DNA of 64,000 nt from an uncultured Spirochaetales bacterium (GTDB lineage Bacteria; Spirochaetota; Spirochaetia; Sphaerochaetales; Sphaerochaetaceae), in the NCBI GenBank assembly GCA_949283235.1, contig CASDRY010000145.1:1-64000 (forward strand), given 5' to 3'. Every line of letters begins with the position of its first letter. Positions within the stretch are counted from its first letter, which is position 1. Below, piece after piece: positions 42,630-52,318 of the stretch. Both the position numbers and the translations under genes were made by a program. A model generated the notes under the pieces. The model saw only the letters and a list, made by a program, of their open reading frames with translations. It searched no databases and had not been told where the DNA came from.

Positions 42630-43639
42630 AAGATTTCAGATCCGATACATTCACACAGCCTAGTGAGGAGATGAGAAAAGCGATGTATTCTGCCGAGACT
42701 GGAGACGATGTCTACGGAGAGGATAAAACCGCTAACAAGCTCCAGAGAATGGCAGAGGAGATAACAGGAAAGGAGGAATCGCTTATAGTTTCCTCCGGAT
42801 GCATGGGGAATCTCATTCCGCTTATGATAAAAGGCGGCAGAGGAATGGAAGTGCTTTGCGCAGAGGAAGCTCACATTGTCAGGCATGAAATAGGAGCGGT
42901 CTCCTCGCTTGCCGGAACTCTTCCACTACCAATTGCATCAGACAACGGGATACTGGCACCTGAAGCTGTAGAGAAGAATATACATGGCTACGCCTATGAT
43001 ATGTCCCAGACTGCGATAATCGAAACAGAGAACACGACATCGGGACTCATCTACCCTATCGAGACGCTTAAAAGCATAAAGAAGATTGCAGAGAAGCATA
43101 ATCTCTGGGTTCATCTCGATGGTGCAAGAATCTTCAACGCTTCAGTTGAGGCTGGGGTATCGGTAAAGGAGTATGCTTCCACCTCCGATGATATTACCTT
43201 CTGCCTCTCTAAAGGACTTGGATGTCCTGCCTTCTCCATTCTTTCCTCGACAAAGGAATTCATAAAGGAAGCAAGGAGACTGAGAAAGCTTCTCGGTGGC
43301 GGTATGAGACAGATAGGAATCTTCGCAGCAGCTGGAATCTATGCGCTGGAGAATAATATCGCGAGGCTGAAAGAGGACCATCAGCATAGGGCGGCTATCT
43401 CTGAAGCGCTTTCTATGACAGGATGGGCAGATTTGAAAATCTCCGCAACTAACATGATTTTCTTCACATCGAAATATCCTATGCAGAACATCATTGAAGC
43501 TTTCAGGAAAAGAGGCGTCCTCTTCCTTGAAGATGGTGGCATGGGAAGAATAGTAACCTCCCTCAATGTCACTGACGAGGATACAGATGAAACAGTAAGA
43601 ATAATAAAAGAAATAGATGAGACGGAGTTTAAATCGTGA
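42626..43639 (+). CDS. ltaE: Low-specificity L-threonine aldolase
   Basis: This PLP enzyme cleaves L-threonine or L-allo-threonine to glycine and acetaldehyde (337 aa). It opens with FRSDTFTQPSEEMRKAM, contains AETGDDVYGED, and has HLDGARIFNA (PLP-contacting Asp and Arg). The PLP Lys is in CLSKGLGCP. It overlaps aroA and the EFR1 gene by 4 nt each, so all should be translated from one message. Confidence 0.93.
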   Translation: MKDFRSDTFTQPSEEMRKAMYSAETGDDVYGEDKTANKLQRMAEEITGKEESLIVSSGCMGNLIPLMIKGGRGMEVLCAEEAHIVRHEIGAVSSLAGTLPLPIASDNGILAPEAVEKNIHGYAYDMSQTAIIETENTTSGLIYPIETLKSIKKIAEKHNLWVHLDGARIFNASVEAGVSVKEYASTSDDITFCLSKGLGCPAFSILSSTKEFIKEARRLRKLLGGGMRQIGIFAAAGIYALENNIARLKEDHQHRAAISEALSMTGWADLKISATNMIFFTSKYPMQNIIEAFRKRGVLFLEDGGMGRIVTSLNVTDEDTDETVRIIKEIDETEFKS

Positions 43640-44397
43640 AAACAATAATCGCACTCCATACAGGAACAGGGAATAGTCTTTATATCGCGAAGCAGATACC
43701 AAATGCTGAGATACATTTCATATCAGAATTCCTTTCGGGGAAATATGAACTTCCAGAGGATACTGAAAGACTTGGAATAGTCTTCCCTGTCTATTGCTGG
43801 GGCCTACCATATCCTGTCAGGGAATTCATAAAAAACTATCTTGGAAATAGGGATAATTCATCGCTTGGCTATGTATTCGGAATAGTAAGCTGCGGAGCTT
43901 TTCCGCTCTACACGCTTCATGATCTTTCACACTCGCTTTCAGAGGTTGGAATCGCACTCTCATACGGAGCATCAGTAAAGCTTCCAGATGCTTATCTTCC
44001 GCTGAAGAAGAAAGCTGTAAGCGATGAAGAAACAAAGAAGCAGGCGGAGGCTATCAGAGAGAAACTCGCAGCCATCATAGACGATGTGGAGAATGAGAAA
44101 ATAGCGATACCTCGAAGAGGACCAGGCTGGAGGATAATCAGGATGTTATCCAAAACAGCTATGCAGCCCAGGGAGAATGCGGCATTGGTTGTAAACGACA
44201 AATGCACTGGCTGCGGGACATGCGCATCAATCTGTCCGATGGGAAATATAACCATTGATAATTCGAAACCCCTCTTCGGAGACAGATGCATATCATGTTT
44301 TGCCTGCTACCACAGATGCCCGGAGAGTAGTATAGCTTATAAAGGAGCGATAGGACAGTATAAAGGTCTTGTCGATACAAAGGAGTTGAGAAGATGA
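43636..44397 (+). CDS. EFR1-family ferredoxin-flavodoxin fusion
   Basis: This 253-aa protein joins a flavodoxin-like domain (about 1-150, FMN loop HTGTGNSLYIA) to a two-[4Fe-4S] ferredoxin tail with CTGCGTCASICP and CISCFACYHRCP. EFR1 proteins are found in anaerobes; their partners are mostly unknown. The start is GTG at 43636, overlapping the ltaE stop. Its place between two PLP enzymes suggests it feeds electrons to amino-acid metabolism, but no redox enzyme is adjacent. Confidence 0.9.
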   Translation: MKTIIALHTGTGNSLYIAKQIPNAEIHFISEFLSGKYELPEDTERLGIVFPVYCWGLPYPVREFIKNYLGNRDNSSLGYVFGIVSCGAFPLYTLHDLSHSLSEVGIALSYGASVKLPDAYLPLKKKAVSDEETKKQAEAIREKLAAIIDDVENEKIAIPRRGPGWRIIRMLSKTAMQPRENAALVVNDKCTGCGTCASICPMGNITIDNSKPLFGDRCISCFACYHRCPESSIAYKGAIGQYKGLVDTKELRR

Positions 44398-45611
44398 ATT
44401 TTGATATAGCAGCAGATCGTCGCAATACAAACAGCATAAAGTGGAACAAGGAAGCGATTGAGAATATCTCCGCAAATCCTGTTGCAGAGCCATTCTGGGT
44501 TGCTGACATGGATTTCTTCCCCGAGATGCATATACAGGAAGCTGGCAAAGTTCTGGCGGGACAGGGTATTTACGGTTACCCATCATTCCCGAAGGATACA
44601 TCGGCTGTATCCGCATGGCTCAGAACAAAGCATGGCTGGATCCTCCCAAAAGAGAAGATTGTCTTTGCCCAGGGGTTACTGCATGCGCTAGCGCTATCAA
44701 TAAACATCTTTTCCGAAAAGGGAGCAAAAATCCTCTCCCTCTCCCCTATGTACAGACCATTCAGAGAGATACCTGCAAGGAATGAAAGAGAGCTTATAGA
44801 GCACAACCTTGGCTATGAAGATGGTTCTTTCTTCCTTGATAAGGAGCGTTTTGCAGCAGACATGGAAAATGCAGATATCCTCATCTTCTGCTCACCGCAG
44901 AATCCTTCAGGAATAGTATTCAAGGAAGATGAGCTTGAGTTCGTATTGCAGACTGCGAAGAAGAACAATGTGCTGGTAATCTCCGATGAGATACATTCAG
45001 ATCTGGTTCATCCAGGTGCAAAGCACATTCCAATGGGACTTGCCAACGAGAGAGTCGGAGCCAGATGTATCACGCTCTTCGCGCCATCTAAGACATTCAA
45101 TATCGCGGGAGAGCACTGCGCGTTCGCAACCTTCTCTGACAACGAGATGGAGGAGAAGTTCAGAAAAGCAGAAAGCGCGCTCTGGCTTGATGAGCCAGGA
45201 ATCTCTGCAGGAGAGCTTGCATACGCAGCCTATTCAAAGGGAAGCGAATATAACAAATCGCTCTGTCGCTATCTGGGGGAGACAGCAGATGCTATGAGAA
45301 AGTATCTTGAAGCTAACTGTCCTGGCATGAAGATAGTCAACGGAGAAGCTTCATTTGTTACATTCATCGACTGCAGCGAGTACTACCAGAGAATCGAGGC
45401 AGAAGTCCTGGGCCACCCTGAAAGATACAAAGGCGGCAAGGGAGGCGGTATACTCTCACGCTTCTTCGGTGTCGCGGCAGGTGTTGCCATGAATGACGGA
45501 ACATGGTTTGGAAGCGATTGGTACAGCTTTGTACGCTTCAACTATGGAACATCAAGAGACAGGGTAATGAAGGCATTGGAAAGGATGGTCAGAGCTGTAA
45601 AGGCTCTTTGA
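44394..45611 (+). CDS. MalY/PatB-family aminotransferase, probable cystathionine beta-lyase
   Basis: This fold-type I PLP enzyme has 405 aa. It starts NFDIAADRRNTNSIKWNK, carries PFWVADMDF, NPSGIVFKEDEL, ISDEIHSDL (PLP Asp) and the PLP Lys in FAPSKTFNIAG. The MalY/PatB branch usually splits cystathionine or cysteine, or acts as an aminotransferase. It is the last gene of the aroA operon. Its 3' end overlaps the convergent addA by 23 bp. Confidence 0.88.
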   Translation: MNFDIAADRRNTNSIKWNKEAIENISANPVAEPFWVADMDFFPEMHIQEAGKVLAGQGIYGYPSFPKDTSAVSAWLRTKHGWILPKEKIVFAQGLLHALALSINIFSEKGAKILSLSPMYRPFREIPARNERELIEHNLGYEDGSFFLDKERFAADMENADILIFCSPQNPSGIVFKEDELEFVLQTAKKNNVLVISDEIHSDLVHPGAKHIPMGLANERVGARCITLFAPSKTFNIAGEHCAFATFSDNEMEEKFRKAESALWLDEPGISAGELAYAAYSKGSEYNKSLCRYLGETADAMRKYLEANCPGMKIVNGEASFVTFIDCSEYYQRIEAEVLGHPERYKGGKGGGILSRFFGVAAGVAMNDGTWFGSDWYSFVRFNYGTSRDRVMKALERMVRAVKAL

Positions 45612-48600
45612 CAGGATTCCCTTCCTTGTCTATGAAAGTGCTTCCCTTCCATCCTCTTACATAGAGAAGAACGGCGAAGCACTTTTTCTTATAAAGCTCC
45701 TCCATCGCCTCTGCATAAGCCTGTATCTGTCCGCGATGTACATCCTCATTCATAAACCTATCGGTTTTGTAATCGACAACAAGATTGAAATCATCAAAGA
45801 AGAGAAGAAGATCTGCAGAGCCCTCTGCAACACCACCATCCATAGGATAGTAGAACCTCACTTCCTCCTTATGCTTTCTGCCTTTTATATAACGATTATA
45901 GAAATCTGAGGAGAGAAAACCATTCTTTATCTCTTCAAGGCTCTTTATGATCTCATCCCTCTCCCAATCCTCAAGCTCTGGAGGGAAAGCAAGCTGTGGC
46001 ACTTCATCCTTCATCACAGCTTCCAGAACACTATGCACCATTGTTCCGAAATCAGAGTGCATCGAGTGATTCATCACTATCCTATCTGAAGAAAGCGATG
46101 GAAGTTCAGTTCCCACGCTATCCGAGTCCTCGCTCACAGCTTCCTTGACTCCAAACCTGAGTTCTCTATAGACAGGCTCAGGAGCGGTTGGAAGCGAATA
46201 CCATGCTGAACGATCTTCATCTTTTATCTCCCTGAAAAGAACACTCTCAGAGACCTGCTCTATCTCGTCGGGCATCATGGAACAACCCTCCTGGTAGATA
46301 TCGAGGAGTGAAACACCTGTTCTCCTCGTTCTCATATGGGCTGTGACAATAAGATGATCAACAGCTCTGGTAAGCGCTACATAAAGAAGTCTTCTAAGTT
46401 CAGCCTCTTCCCTTCTCTTCCTGTATCCAGCTATCTCCTTGATGATAAGATTGCCCCCCTCTGTAAGATCCGGCATTATACAGGGATTCTTCCCTTCAAG
46501 GGCTATAAGCTTACCTCTAGCACTCTGGTTGCTGGAACCATGATCTGCATCCGAAAGGAAAACTATAGGAAACTGCAATCCTTTAGATCTGTGTATTGTC
46601 ATAATCTGAACGCCATCTGAGGCAAGGTGCTGTACTACTGCATTTCTAAGCTTCTCAGGCTGCCCGATAAGAGGCCTAAGATAATCAAGGAAGGATACAA
46701 GGGAGCGGCTATTGGCATCGTACTCGGAAGCAGCTGCCCATATGTAGCTGAAATGCTCAGAGTATGATGAAAGATATGGAGATGAATTGAGATACGTACT
46801 GTATCCGCTCTCATAGAAAAGGCGTGAAAGGATTTCCGTTATCCTTCGCCTTCCAGCCATAGACCGAAGCTTGAAGTAAAGAGCTTTTATAGCTTCATAT
46901 GAAGCTGAATCTTTATCATCACTGAAGCAAATATCAGAATAGAAGGAATAATTTTCCTCCCCTGTCAATGAAAGAAGCCCTTCATCCGAAATACGCGCAA
47001 AAGGTGAACGGAGAACAGCCATGAACGCAAGTTTGTCATCAGGATAGATAAGCAGCTGCAGAAATGCATAAATATCCCAGCCAACACCTTCAATAGTGAC
47101 AGATGTACTTTCCTGTACAACATAGGGAATACCATAAAGCCTGAATGCTCTCTCAATAGGCATCTGCGGAGCTGTTGTCCTCAACAGTATTGCTATGTCT
47201 CCAAACGAAGGTCTTCTCACCCCTCCCTTTCTATCGGAAACGAGATAATCATCGGAGGAGACCATATCAACAATCTTCCGGGCTATATAGATTGCTTCGG
47301 AATCTGCATCGCTTGCTTTATCCTCTTCCTTATCGGGAATGACAGCCGCACTCTCTATCCGGGGAACAATCCCAGCTATTGCGTCCCTTGATTTTATCAG
47401 CTCAGCATCTGCATAAAATGATGTAAAGGATTCACCTGTAATGCTTTCCATCAGATTCTCCTTCACAAGATCCTCTTCTGAAATCTGAGTGTTAAAGACT
47501 CCCTTAAATACATTATTAAAGTGATTAATCAAAGCGGGTTCGGAACGATAATTAGCAGATAATGATAGATTTAATCCTCCCATTCTCTTTATTGAATCCT
47601 TCAGTGAACGGAATACAGATACATCTGCACCACGGAAATAGTAAATAGACTGCTTATCGTCCCCGACGAAGAAGAGCTTATCCTTCTCCAATTCATCAAG
47701 CGAAGGTATTCCTGCAGAATGGGAATTCATGCGTTCAGCAAGGAGGTAGAGAAGATCCCTCTGCTTTCCGTTGTTATCCTGGAACTCATCAACCATTATG
47801 TAATGATACTTTGTTTTGTAATAATCCCTTACATCTGTATTGGTAATGAGAACTTCCCTGCAGAGTGACTCAGTATCCCTATAGGAAAGAAGTCCCATTG
47901 TTCTTTTTTTGCTCTGGAATGCTTTTATGAATGCAGCAATGACAGCGCTTACAGCTTCAGCATCCTCTTCGCTCCTCTTTATAGCGGTAAGGGTTGAGAG
48001 TATTTCAAAGTATTCCTTTACACCATTTTCCTTGATAAACAGTCTTATAGGAGCATCTGCCGCCTTCCTTAGCTTATTGAGGTTGAAAGATGGAAGAGAT
48101 GAGAAATCCTTCACTTTATATGCTAAAAGAGATTTCCGTATTTCATCATGCTGCCCATTGGAAGGATTTTCATCATCCAGGGATTCAAGAGAGGAGAAGA
48201 TGAAATCTCCCTTTGCCATATACTCAGTTTCCAGAATCTTTATGATGTTAATGTAAGAAGCTGTATTAGCTGTGCTATCAAAGAGAGTCAGGATATCACT
48301 TTTATTGATTGCTATATCAGAAAAGATGGAAAGAAGCTCATCGGTTCTGTATAGTGATGAGAGGATCGTGAATCCTTCCTGTAAAGACTCATCTTCCTGA
48401 ATCTCCTCATACACAGTGCGTATCAGATCATCTGCAGCAGCTTCATCAGTTTCAAGAGACTGGAAATCCCTTGTTATGCCAAAGCGAAGAGAATCCGTTC
48501 TTGCTATCTCACTCCAGAATGAATCCATAGTGGAAATCCTGGAACGCGGAAAATGCTCCTTTAGTTCAGTCTCAATTCTTTCATCTTTCTCTGCCGCAAT

Positions 48601-48846
48601 TGATAGAAGCGAATAGATTCTTTCATACATCTCAGCAGCTGCTTTCCTGGTGAATGTAAGAGTTAAAATCTCGTCAGCATGAGCTTTCGCATCCATTACA
48701 AGGCGAGCGAACCGCAGGGAGAGTACAGTGGTCTTTCCAGAACCAGCACCAGCGGAGACAACAGCTGATGTATCTGCGGCTATTGCCGCGCGCTGCTCAT
48801 CAGATACCTTTATTCCTGCAGCTTCAAGAAGCTCTTCAAATCTCAT
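45589..48846 (-). CDS. addA: AddA/RexA-type helicase-nuclease
   Basis: This is a 1085-aa UvrD-like helicase with a C-terminal nuclease, a subunit of the RecBCD-equivalent. Walker A is SAGAGSGKTT (31-40), with VDEFQDNN and GDDKQSIYYFRGADVSVF. The nuclease domain near residue 1030 shows GSADLLLFFDDFNLVVDYKTDRF. The chosen ATG overlaps the addB-like stop by 4 nt (ATGA). It processes double-strand ends for RecA loading. Confidence 0.92.
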   Translation of the reverse strand: MRFEELLEAAGIKVSDEQRAAIAADTSAVVSAGAGSGKTTVLSLRFARLVMDAKAHADEILTLTFTRKAAAEMYERIYSLLSIAAEKDERIETELKEHFPRSRISTMDSFWSEIARTDSLRFGITRDFQSLETDEAAADDLIRTVYEEIQEDESLQEGFTILSSLYRTDELLSIFSDIAINKSDILTLFDSTANTASYINIIKILETEYMAKGDFIFSSLESLDDENPSNGQHDEIRKSLLAYKVKDFSSLPSFNLNKLRKAADAPIRLFIKENGVKEYFEILSTLTAIKRSEEDAEAVSAVIAAFIKAFQSKKRTMGLLSYRDTESLCREVLITNTDVRDYYKTKYHYIMVDEFQDNNGKQRDLLYLLAERMNSHSAGIPSLDELEKDKLFFVGDDKQSIYYFRGADVSVFRSLKDSIKRMGGLNLSLSANYRSEPALINHFNNVFKGVFNTQISEEDLVKENLMESITGESFTSFYADAELIKSRDAIAGIVPRIESAAVIPDKEEDKASDADSEAIYIARKIVDMVSSDDYLVSDRKGGVRRPSFGDIAILLRTTAPQMPIERAFRLYGIPYVVQESTSVTIEGVGWDIYAFLQLLIYPDDKLAFMAVLRSPFARISDEGLLSLTGEENYSFYSDICFSDDKDSASYEAIKALYFKLRSMAGRRRITEILSRLFYESGYSTYLNSSPYLSSYSEHFSYIWAAASEYDANSRSLVSFLDYLRPLIGQPEKLRNAVVQHLASDGVQIMTIHRSKGLQFPIVFLSDADHGSSNQSARGKLIALEGKNPCIMPDLTEGGNLIIKEIAGYRKRREEAELRRLLYVALTRAVDHLIVTAHMRTRRTGVSLLDIYQEGCSMMPDEIEQVSESVLFREIKDEDRSAWYSLPTAPEPVYRELRFGVKEAVSEDSDSVGTELPSLSSDRIVMNHSMHSDFGTMVHSVLEAVMKDEVPQLAFPPELEDWERDEIIKSLEEIKNGFLSSDFYNRYIKGRKHKEEVRFYYPMDGGVAEGSADLLLFFDDFNLVVDYKTDRFMNEDVHRGQIQAYAEAMEELYKKKCFAVLLYVRGWKGSTFIDKEGNPVKEPLQL

Positions 48847-51392
48847 CTTACGCTGAACCTCCTTCTGCATATTCCCTTATAAATACAACCCTTGCAGTTC
48901 GTGTCGCTTGCTATAGCATGCCAATCACCAGATGAAATGCCATCTGCAGCTTCCTTGAGCCTTTCCTTCAGCTCATCACGGGAAGGAGATGGAGAGGATG
49001 GTGTGAACTTCCCATCAAGTAGTGATATGAAATATGAATCAGAGACAGGAAGAGTGAAATTCTCATCTTCATCTATAAGCATCCTGTAGATATGGAACTG
49101 GAAGCTCTTCTCCTTTTTAAGATCACTCTGGAAAGCTCTTCCTTTCTTGTAATCATAAACGATGTATGAGGAGCCATCCGTGGAGATGGCTATCCTGTCA
49201 ACTCTTCCATCAATGGAGAAACCATACTCAGGAAATGCTTTCACGATTTTCTCCTCCAATCCTTTTCTATCAGGGAGAGGATCTGAAATCTCATCCATCC
49301 ACTTAACGACTTTTCTGAGTTTATCAAGATACTTTGCTCTCAGGTAGCTGATAAGAAAATGAGTAGGTCTTGATGCAGAGAGCGGCATATCCTCACCATC
49401 AGACCTCACCCCATTACTCCATTTCCCCATTTCCTCATCAAAGAGACGCGGGATATCATCATCGGGAAATAAGCACCCCTCACGATAATACCTTTCAAGA
49501 ATGCTATGGAGCCTAGAACCTATTTCAAGATGATCCATATCAACTGGTTCATAGGACGGAAGGTTCCTTAAATCAAATGCGTATTGCAACGCATATTGGT
49601 AAGGACACCTTACATATACATTATATGATGAGTAGGAAAGAGTTACAGGTTTATCCCTTTTCTTTCCCATCTTCTTGTAAGTCATATCATCATTGGGAAG
49701 ACGACGGCGTAAAGAGGAGCCAATAGCATTCTCATAACCAAGCTTCTGAAGAGGCATGATTTCAGAAGGAAGGCCTCCTAACTCCTCTGCAAGTATTGGA
49801 TCGGATGTTTCCAAAATCCCATTTCTTGCATTCCCCAGCATAAATGTGAGGGGAAGGGAAAAACCTGCATATGTCTCATAAGATGCGGAAAGGACAAGAT
49901 TTTCCGTCATTGCACTGTACAGAGAGAGAAGAGTTCTTGTTATATCATCTTCATCTCGTTCGGAAGAAAGCTCGTAATCAGAAAGGAAGGAGGCCTTCTT
50001 AACTAATTCCGTGCCTTCTTTCTCGTTCAGTCCTATTATGAATCTGTATTTGAAAGGAACTGCGGCATCCTGAGTGAATGGATATACTGAAACACCTTTC
50101 TCCCGTTCTCTTGGAACATATTTCAGCTTCCCAAGATATGTAATAAAGAGCGGGAATAAAGGCTCTGTAGAAGCGTATCCACACTCAATTGCCTCCTTAG
50201 CGCTTCTAAGGAAATCTGAAAGAGCCTTCATTGCGAAAGAGTAAACAGCCTCATCCTCGCTGTTTCCATGGAACTCCTCATCCACGAGAAGCGCAGACAT
50301 CAGAGCATGGATATAGCTCTCTATCATTCCTGGATCAGTTTCAGTCATTAACTTATCGAGCGTGAAACGGAGAGCTTTGTAGTATTCCTGTCCATAGCTC
50401 TTTGAAAGCTTCATGTATCTATCATTCTTCCTATCGGGAGCACTTGTTATCGAGTAACCGACAGCAGCCGCGATGAATGATCTCATCACCTCGGGCTCTT
50501 TAAAAGGAATCGAAGGATTGAGAAAGAAGGCCTTGAGCGAATCAAGGGAGTATGAGGATGAATAGATCTCTGACAGCGAGGATAAGAATGAGCCAGCAGA
50601 TGTGGAAAGAACTGTAAGACCTTCTCTGAAATCAAGGGGAATTCCGAAAAGGTAGGCTTCTTGTTCCAGATATGGCCGCACACGATCAAGAGAGGCAGAG
50701 GCAATTGCTATTTCATCAAGAGTAACTCCAGATTTTATGAGTTTTCTTATCTCCAGGAACAGTGAACGTATCTCGCTCTTCTCATTCTGATAAACCACAA
50801 GAGAAGGTATTTCAGAAACAAGATCATCAACGATTTCAATGTATGCTGCACCTTCTAGCGCCTTGATGAGCCTTTCTTCCTTAGGAAATGCAGATGGCAT
50901 TACAAGGACATAATCATCTGAGAGAGTATCTGGTATTGAGAAAGGTACGAATGAGCCCTCATAAAGCCCCATCGCATCAAGAAACTTTCCATATTCCCTG
51001 CGGAGAAGACGTAAATCAGATTCAGCTTTCCGGCTCTTTTTCGGCAGTGCTATCGCATCATCGAGGTTTGGGAGAATAGGACGGAAGAAGGAAGCAAGAC
51101 GAGCTTTTATCTCAGGATATTCAGGAGATACGAAGTACTCCAGCTGATCTGCAAGAACAGATGAGATATAAGAGGAAAACAGAAGACGCGCTTCATCTCT
51201 AATCTGAACTTTACCAGCTGATGATGGCATAAAAATGGCTGCAAAGCTATCAAAAGCAATGCATGATGAAGCCAGAAGCCCTTTTTTCCTTTCAATCACA
51301 TATCGAGTAGAGAAAGCTCTGGCGCTTTCCTCTGTAGGGAAAACAAGGATTTTCCCGCTCTCTGCAATATCCATCAGCTCATTTTGCGTCAT
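48843..51392 (-). CDS. AddB/RexB-like PD-(D/E)XK nuclease subunit
   Basis: This 849-aa protein is the partner of AddA. The C-terminal nuclease shows DGRVDRIAISTDGSSYIVYDYKKG. Cys residues in YVRCPYQYALQY and CKGCIYKGICRRR suggest an AddB-type [4Fe-4S] staple. No Walker A is present in the N-terminal part (ILVFPTEESARAF replaces it), as in RexB. The ATG at 51392 follows a TATAAT by 6 nt with no ribosome site. An in-frame start 14 codons earlier would overlap the divergent gene and was rejected. Confidence 0.85.
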   Translation of the reverse strand: MTQNELMDIAESGKILVFPTEESARAFSTRYVIERKKGLLASSCIAFDSFAAIFMPSSAGKVQIRDEARLLFSSYISSVLADQLEYFVSPEYPEIKARLASFFRPILPNLDDAIALPKKSRKAESDLRLLRREYGKFLDAMGLYEGSFVPFSIPDTLSDDYVLVMPSAFPKEERLIKALEGAAYIEIVDDLVSEIPSLVVYQNEKSEIRSLFLEIRKLIKSGVTLDEIAIASASLDRVRPYLEQEAYLFGIPLDFREGLTVLSTSAGSFLSSLSEIYSSSYSLDSLKAFFLNPSIPFKEPEVMRSFIAAAVGYSITSAPDRKNDRYMKLSKSYGQEYYKALRFTLDKLMTETDPGMIESYIHALMSALLVDEEFHGNSEDEAVYSFAMKALSDFLRSAKEAIECGYASTEPLFPLFITYLGKLKYVPREREKGVSVYPFTQDAAVPFKYRFIIGLNEKEGTELVKKASFLSDYELSSERDEDDITRTLLSLYSAMTENLVLSASYETYAGFSLPLTFMLGNARNGILETSDPILAEELGGLPSEIMPLQKLGYENAIGSSLRRRLPNDDMTYKKMGKKRDKPVTLSYSSYNVYVRCPYQYALQYAFDLRNLPSYEPVDMDHLEIGSRLHSILERYYREGCLFPDDDIPRLFDEEMGKWSNGVRSDGEDMPLSASRPTHFLISYLRAKYLDKLRKVVKWMDEISDPLPDRKGLEEKIVKAFPEYGFSIDGRVDRIAISTDGSSYIVYDYKKGRAFQSDLKKEKSFQFHIYRMLIDEDENFTLPVSDSYFISLLDGKFTPSSPSPSRDELKERLKEAADGISSGDWHAIASDTNCKGCIYKGICRRRFSVR

Positions 51393-51413
51393 AATGGGAT
51401 TATAGGCTAAAAT
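51384..51413 (+). promoter_or_regulatory. Promoter of the CPBP protease gene (probable leaderless mRNA)
   Basis: TTGCGT and TAAAAT are 18 bp apart. The -10 ends 8 nt before the ATG at 51422, with no ribosome site. It overlaps the opposing promoter of the addB-like gene. Confidence 0.5.
51399..51404 (-). promoter_or_regulatory. -10 element of the addB-addA operon (probable leaderless mRNA)
   Basis: A perfect TATAAT on the minus strand ends 6 nt before the ATG. The -35 is poor. It overlaps the plus-strand TTGCGT/TAAAAT promoter, so the two should interfere. Confidence 0.55.
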
Positions 51414-51421
51414 CAGATGGT

Positions 51422-52300
51422 ATGATAACAGCAACCCCTGATAATCATTTCCAGCCTGTTATGGGAATTCTCGTGATAGTCGTCTCGCTGACGCTATGGC
51501 TTGTTTTCGGTCCGGTTCTTGCCCTTGTAGCGATGCATTATATGACAGCACTTCCTGAATCCTTATCGATGTATATAGGCGTGCATATTCCATACATAAT
51601 GATGTTTCTCGGGCTTTTCCTCGGAGCAAAATTCCTTCTTAAAACAAAGCTCAGATTGCTTTTATCAGGTTCAGAAAGGAAGTTCAGATGGAAGTTCTTC
51701 TTCGCAGCAGCTTTGATTTACATAATCTTCATGACAGTAGCAGTACCTTTTGTATCAGGAGGTGTTAATAAAAGCGGTGTGACGCTCACAGAATACCTCA
51801 TCACGCTCTTTCCTGTATTGCTTCTAACCCCTATGCAAGCTGTCTCTGAAGAGATATTCTTCCGGGCGCTTCCCGCGAGAATCGTATATAAGGATAAGCT
51901 TCCCCAGTCTCTGCTGGAAGGTCTTCCCTTGATTATAATCTCAGGAATAATCTTCATGATTCCGCACCTTGGAAACAGGGAGGTCACATCATCAGCATCT
52001 GCGATTCTTCCTATGCTCTGCTACTTCTCATGGGGAAGTCTTGCAATGTTTTTAGCCCTTGCAACAGATGGATTCGAGGCTCCAGCTGCAATGCATGCTG
52101 CAAACAATCTTTTTATAGCTTTATTTGTTAACTATGAGGGCTCATCGATGCCTGCAAAAGCGCTTTTCACAGCAAAGAGTGCAGGAAGCCTTGCGACACT
52201 TATAGAAACTATCATTGTCTTCCTGATTCTCTATCTATTCGCGCTGAAAAGCGGCAAATGCATAGAAGGCTTCATTCCCAGAAGCAAAAAACAGCTATAA
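51422..52300 (+). CDS. CPBP-family intramembrane protease
   Basis: This 292-aa protein has about eight membrane helices and the Abi/CPBP signature: EEIFFRALPARIV (motif 1, metal-binding Glu-Glu and Arg), MIPHLGN (motif 2 His) and MHAANNLF (motif 3 His). Family members cleave or process membrane substrates such as prenylated peptides, or act in bacteriocin immunity. The next gene's -10 element overlaps its stop codon. Confidence 0.85.
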   Translation: MITATPDNHFQPVMGILVIVVSLTLWLVFGPVLALVAMHYMTALPESLSMYIGVHIPYIMMFLGLFLGAKFLLKTKLRLLLSGSERKFRWKFFFAAALIYIIFMTVAVPFVSGGVNKSGVTLTEYLITLFPVLLLTPMQAVSEEIFFRALPARIVYKDKLPQSLLEGLPLIIISGIIFMIPHLGNREVTSSASAILPMLCYFSWGSLAMFLALATDGFEAPAAMHAANNLFIALFVNYEGSSMPAKALFTAKSAGSLATLIETIIVFLILYLFALKSGKCIEGFIPRSKKQL

Positions 52301-52301
52301 T
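52296..52301 (+). promoter_or_regulatory. -10-like element overlapping the CPBP stop
   Basis: TATAAT overlaps the stop codon of the CPBP gene. AAGGAG and the ATG at 52319 follow. It may allow separate expression of the endonuclease. Confidence 0.4.
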
Positions 52302-52318
52302 GTCCGAAGGAGTGGAAA

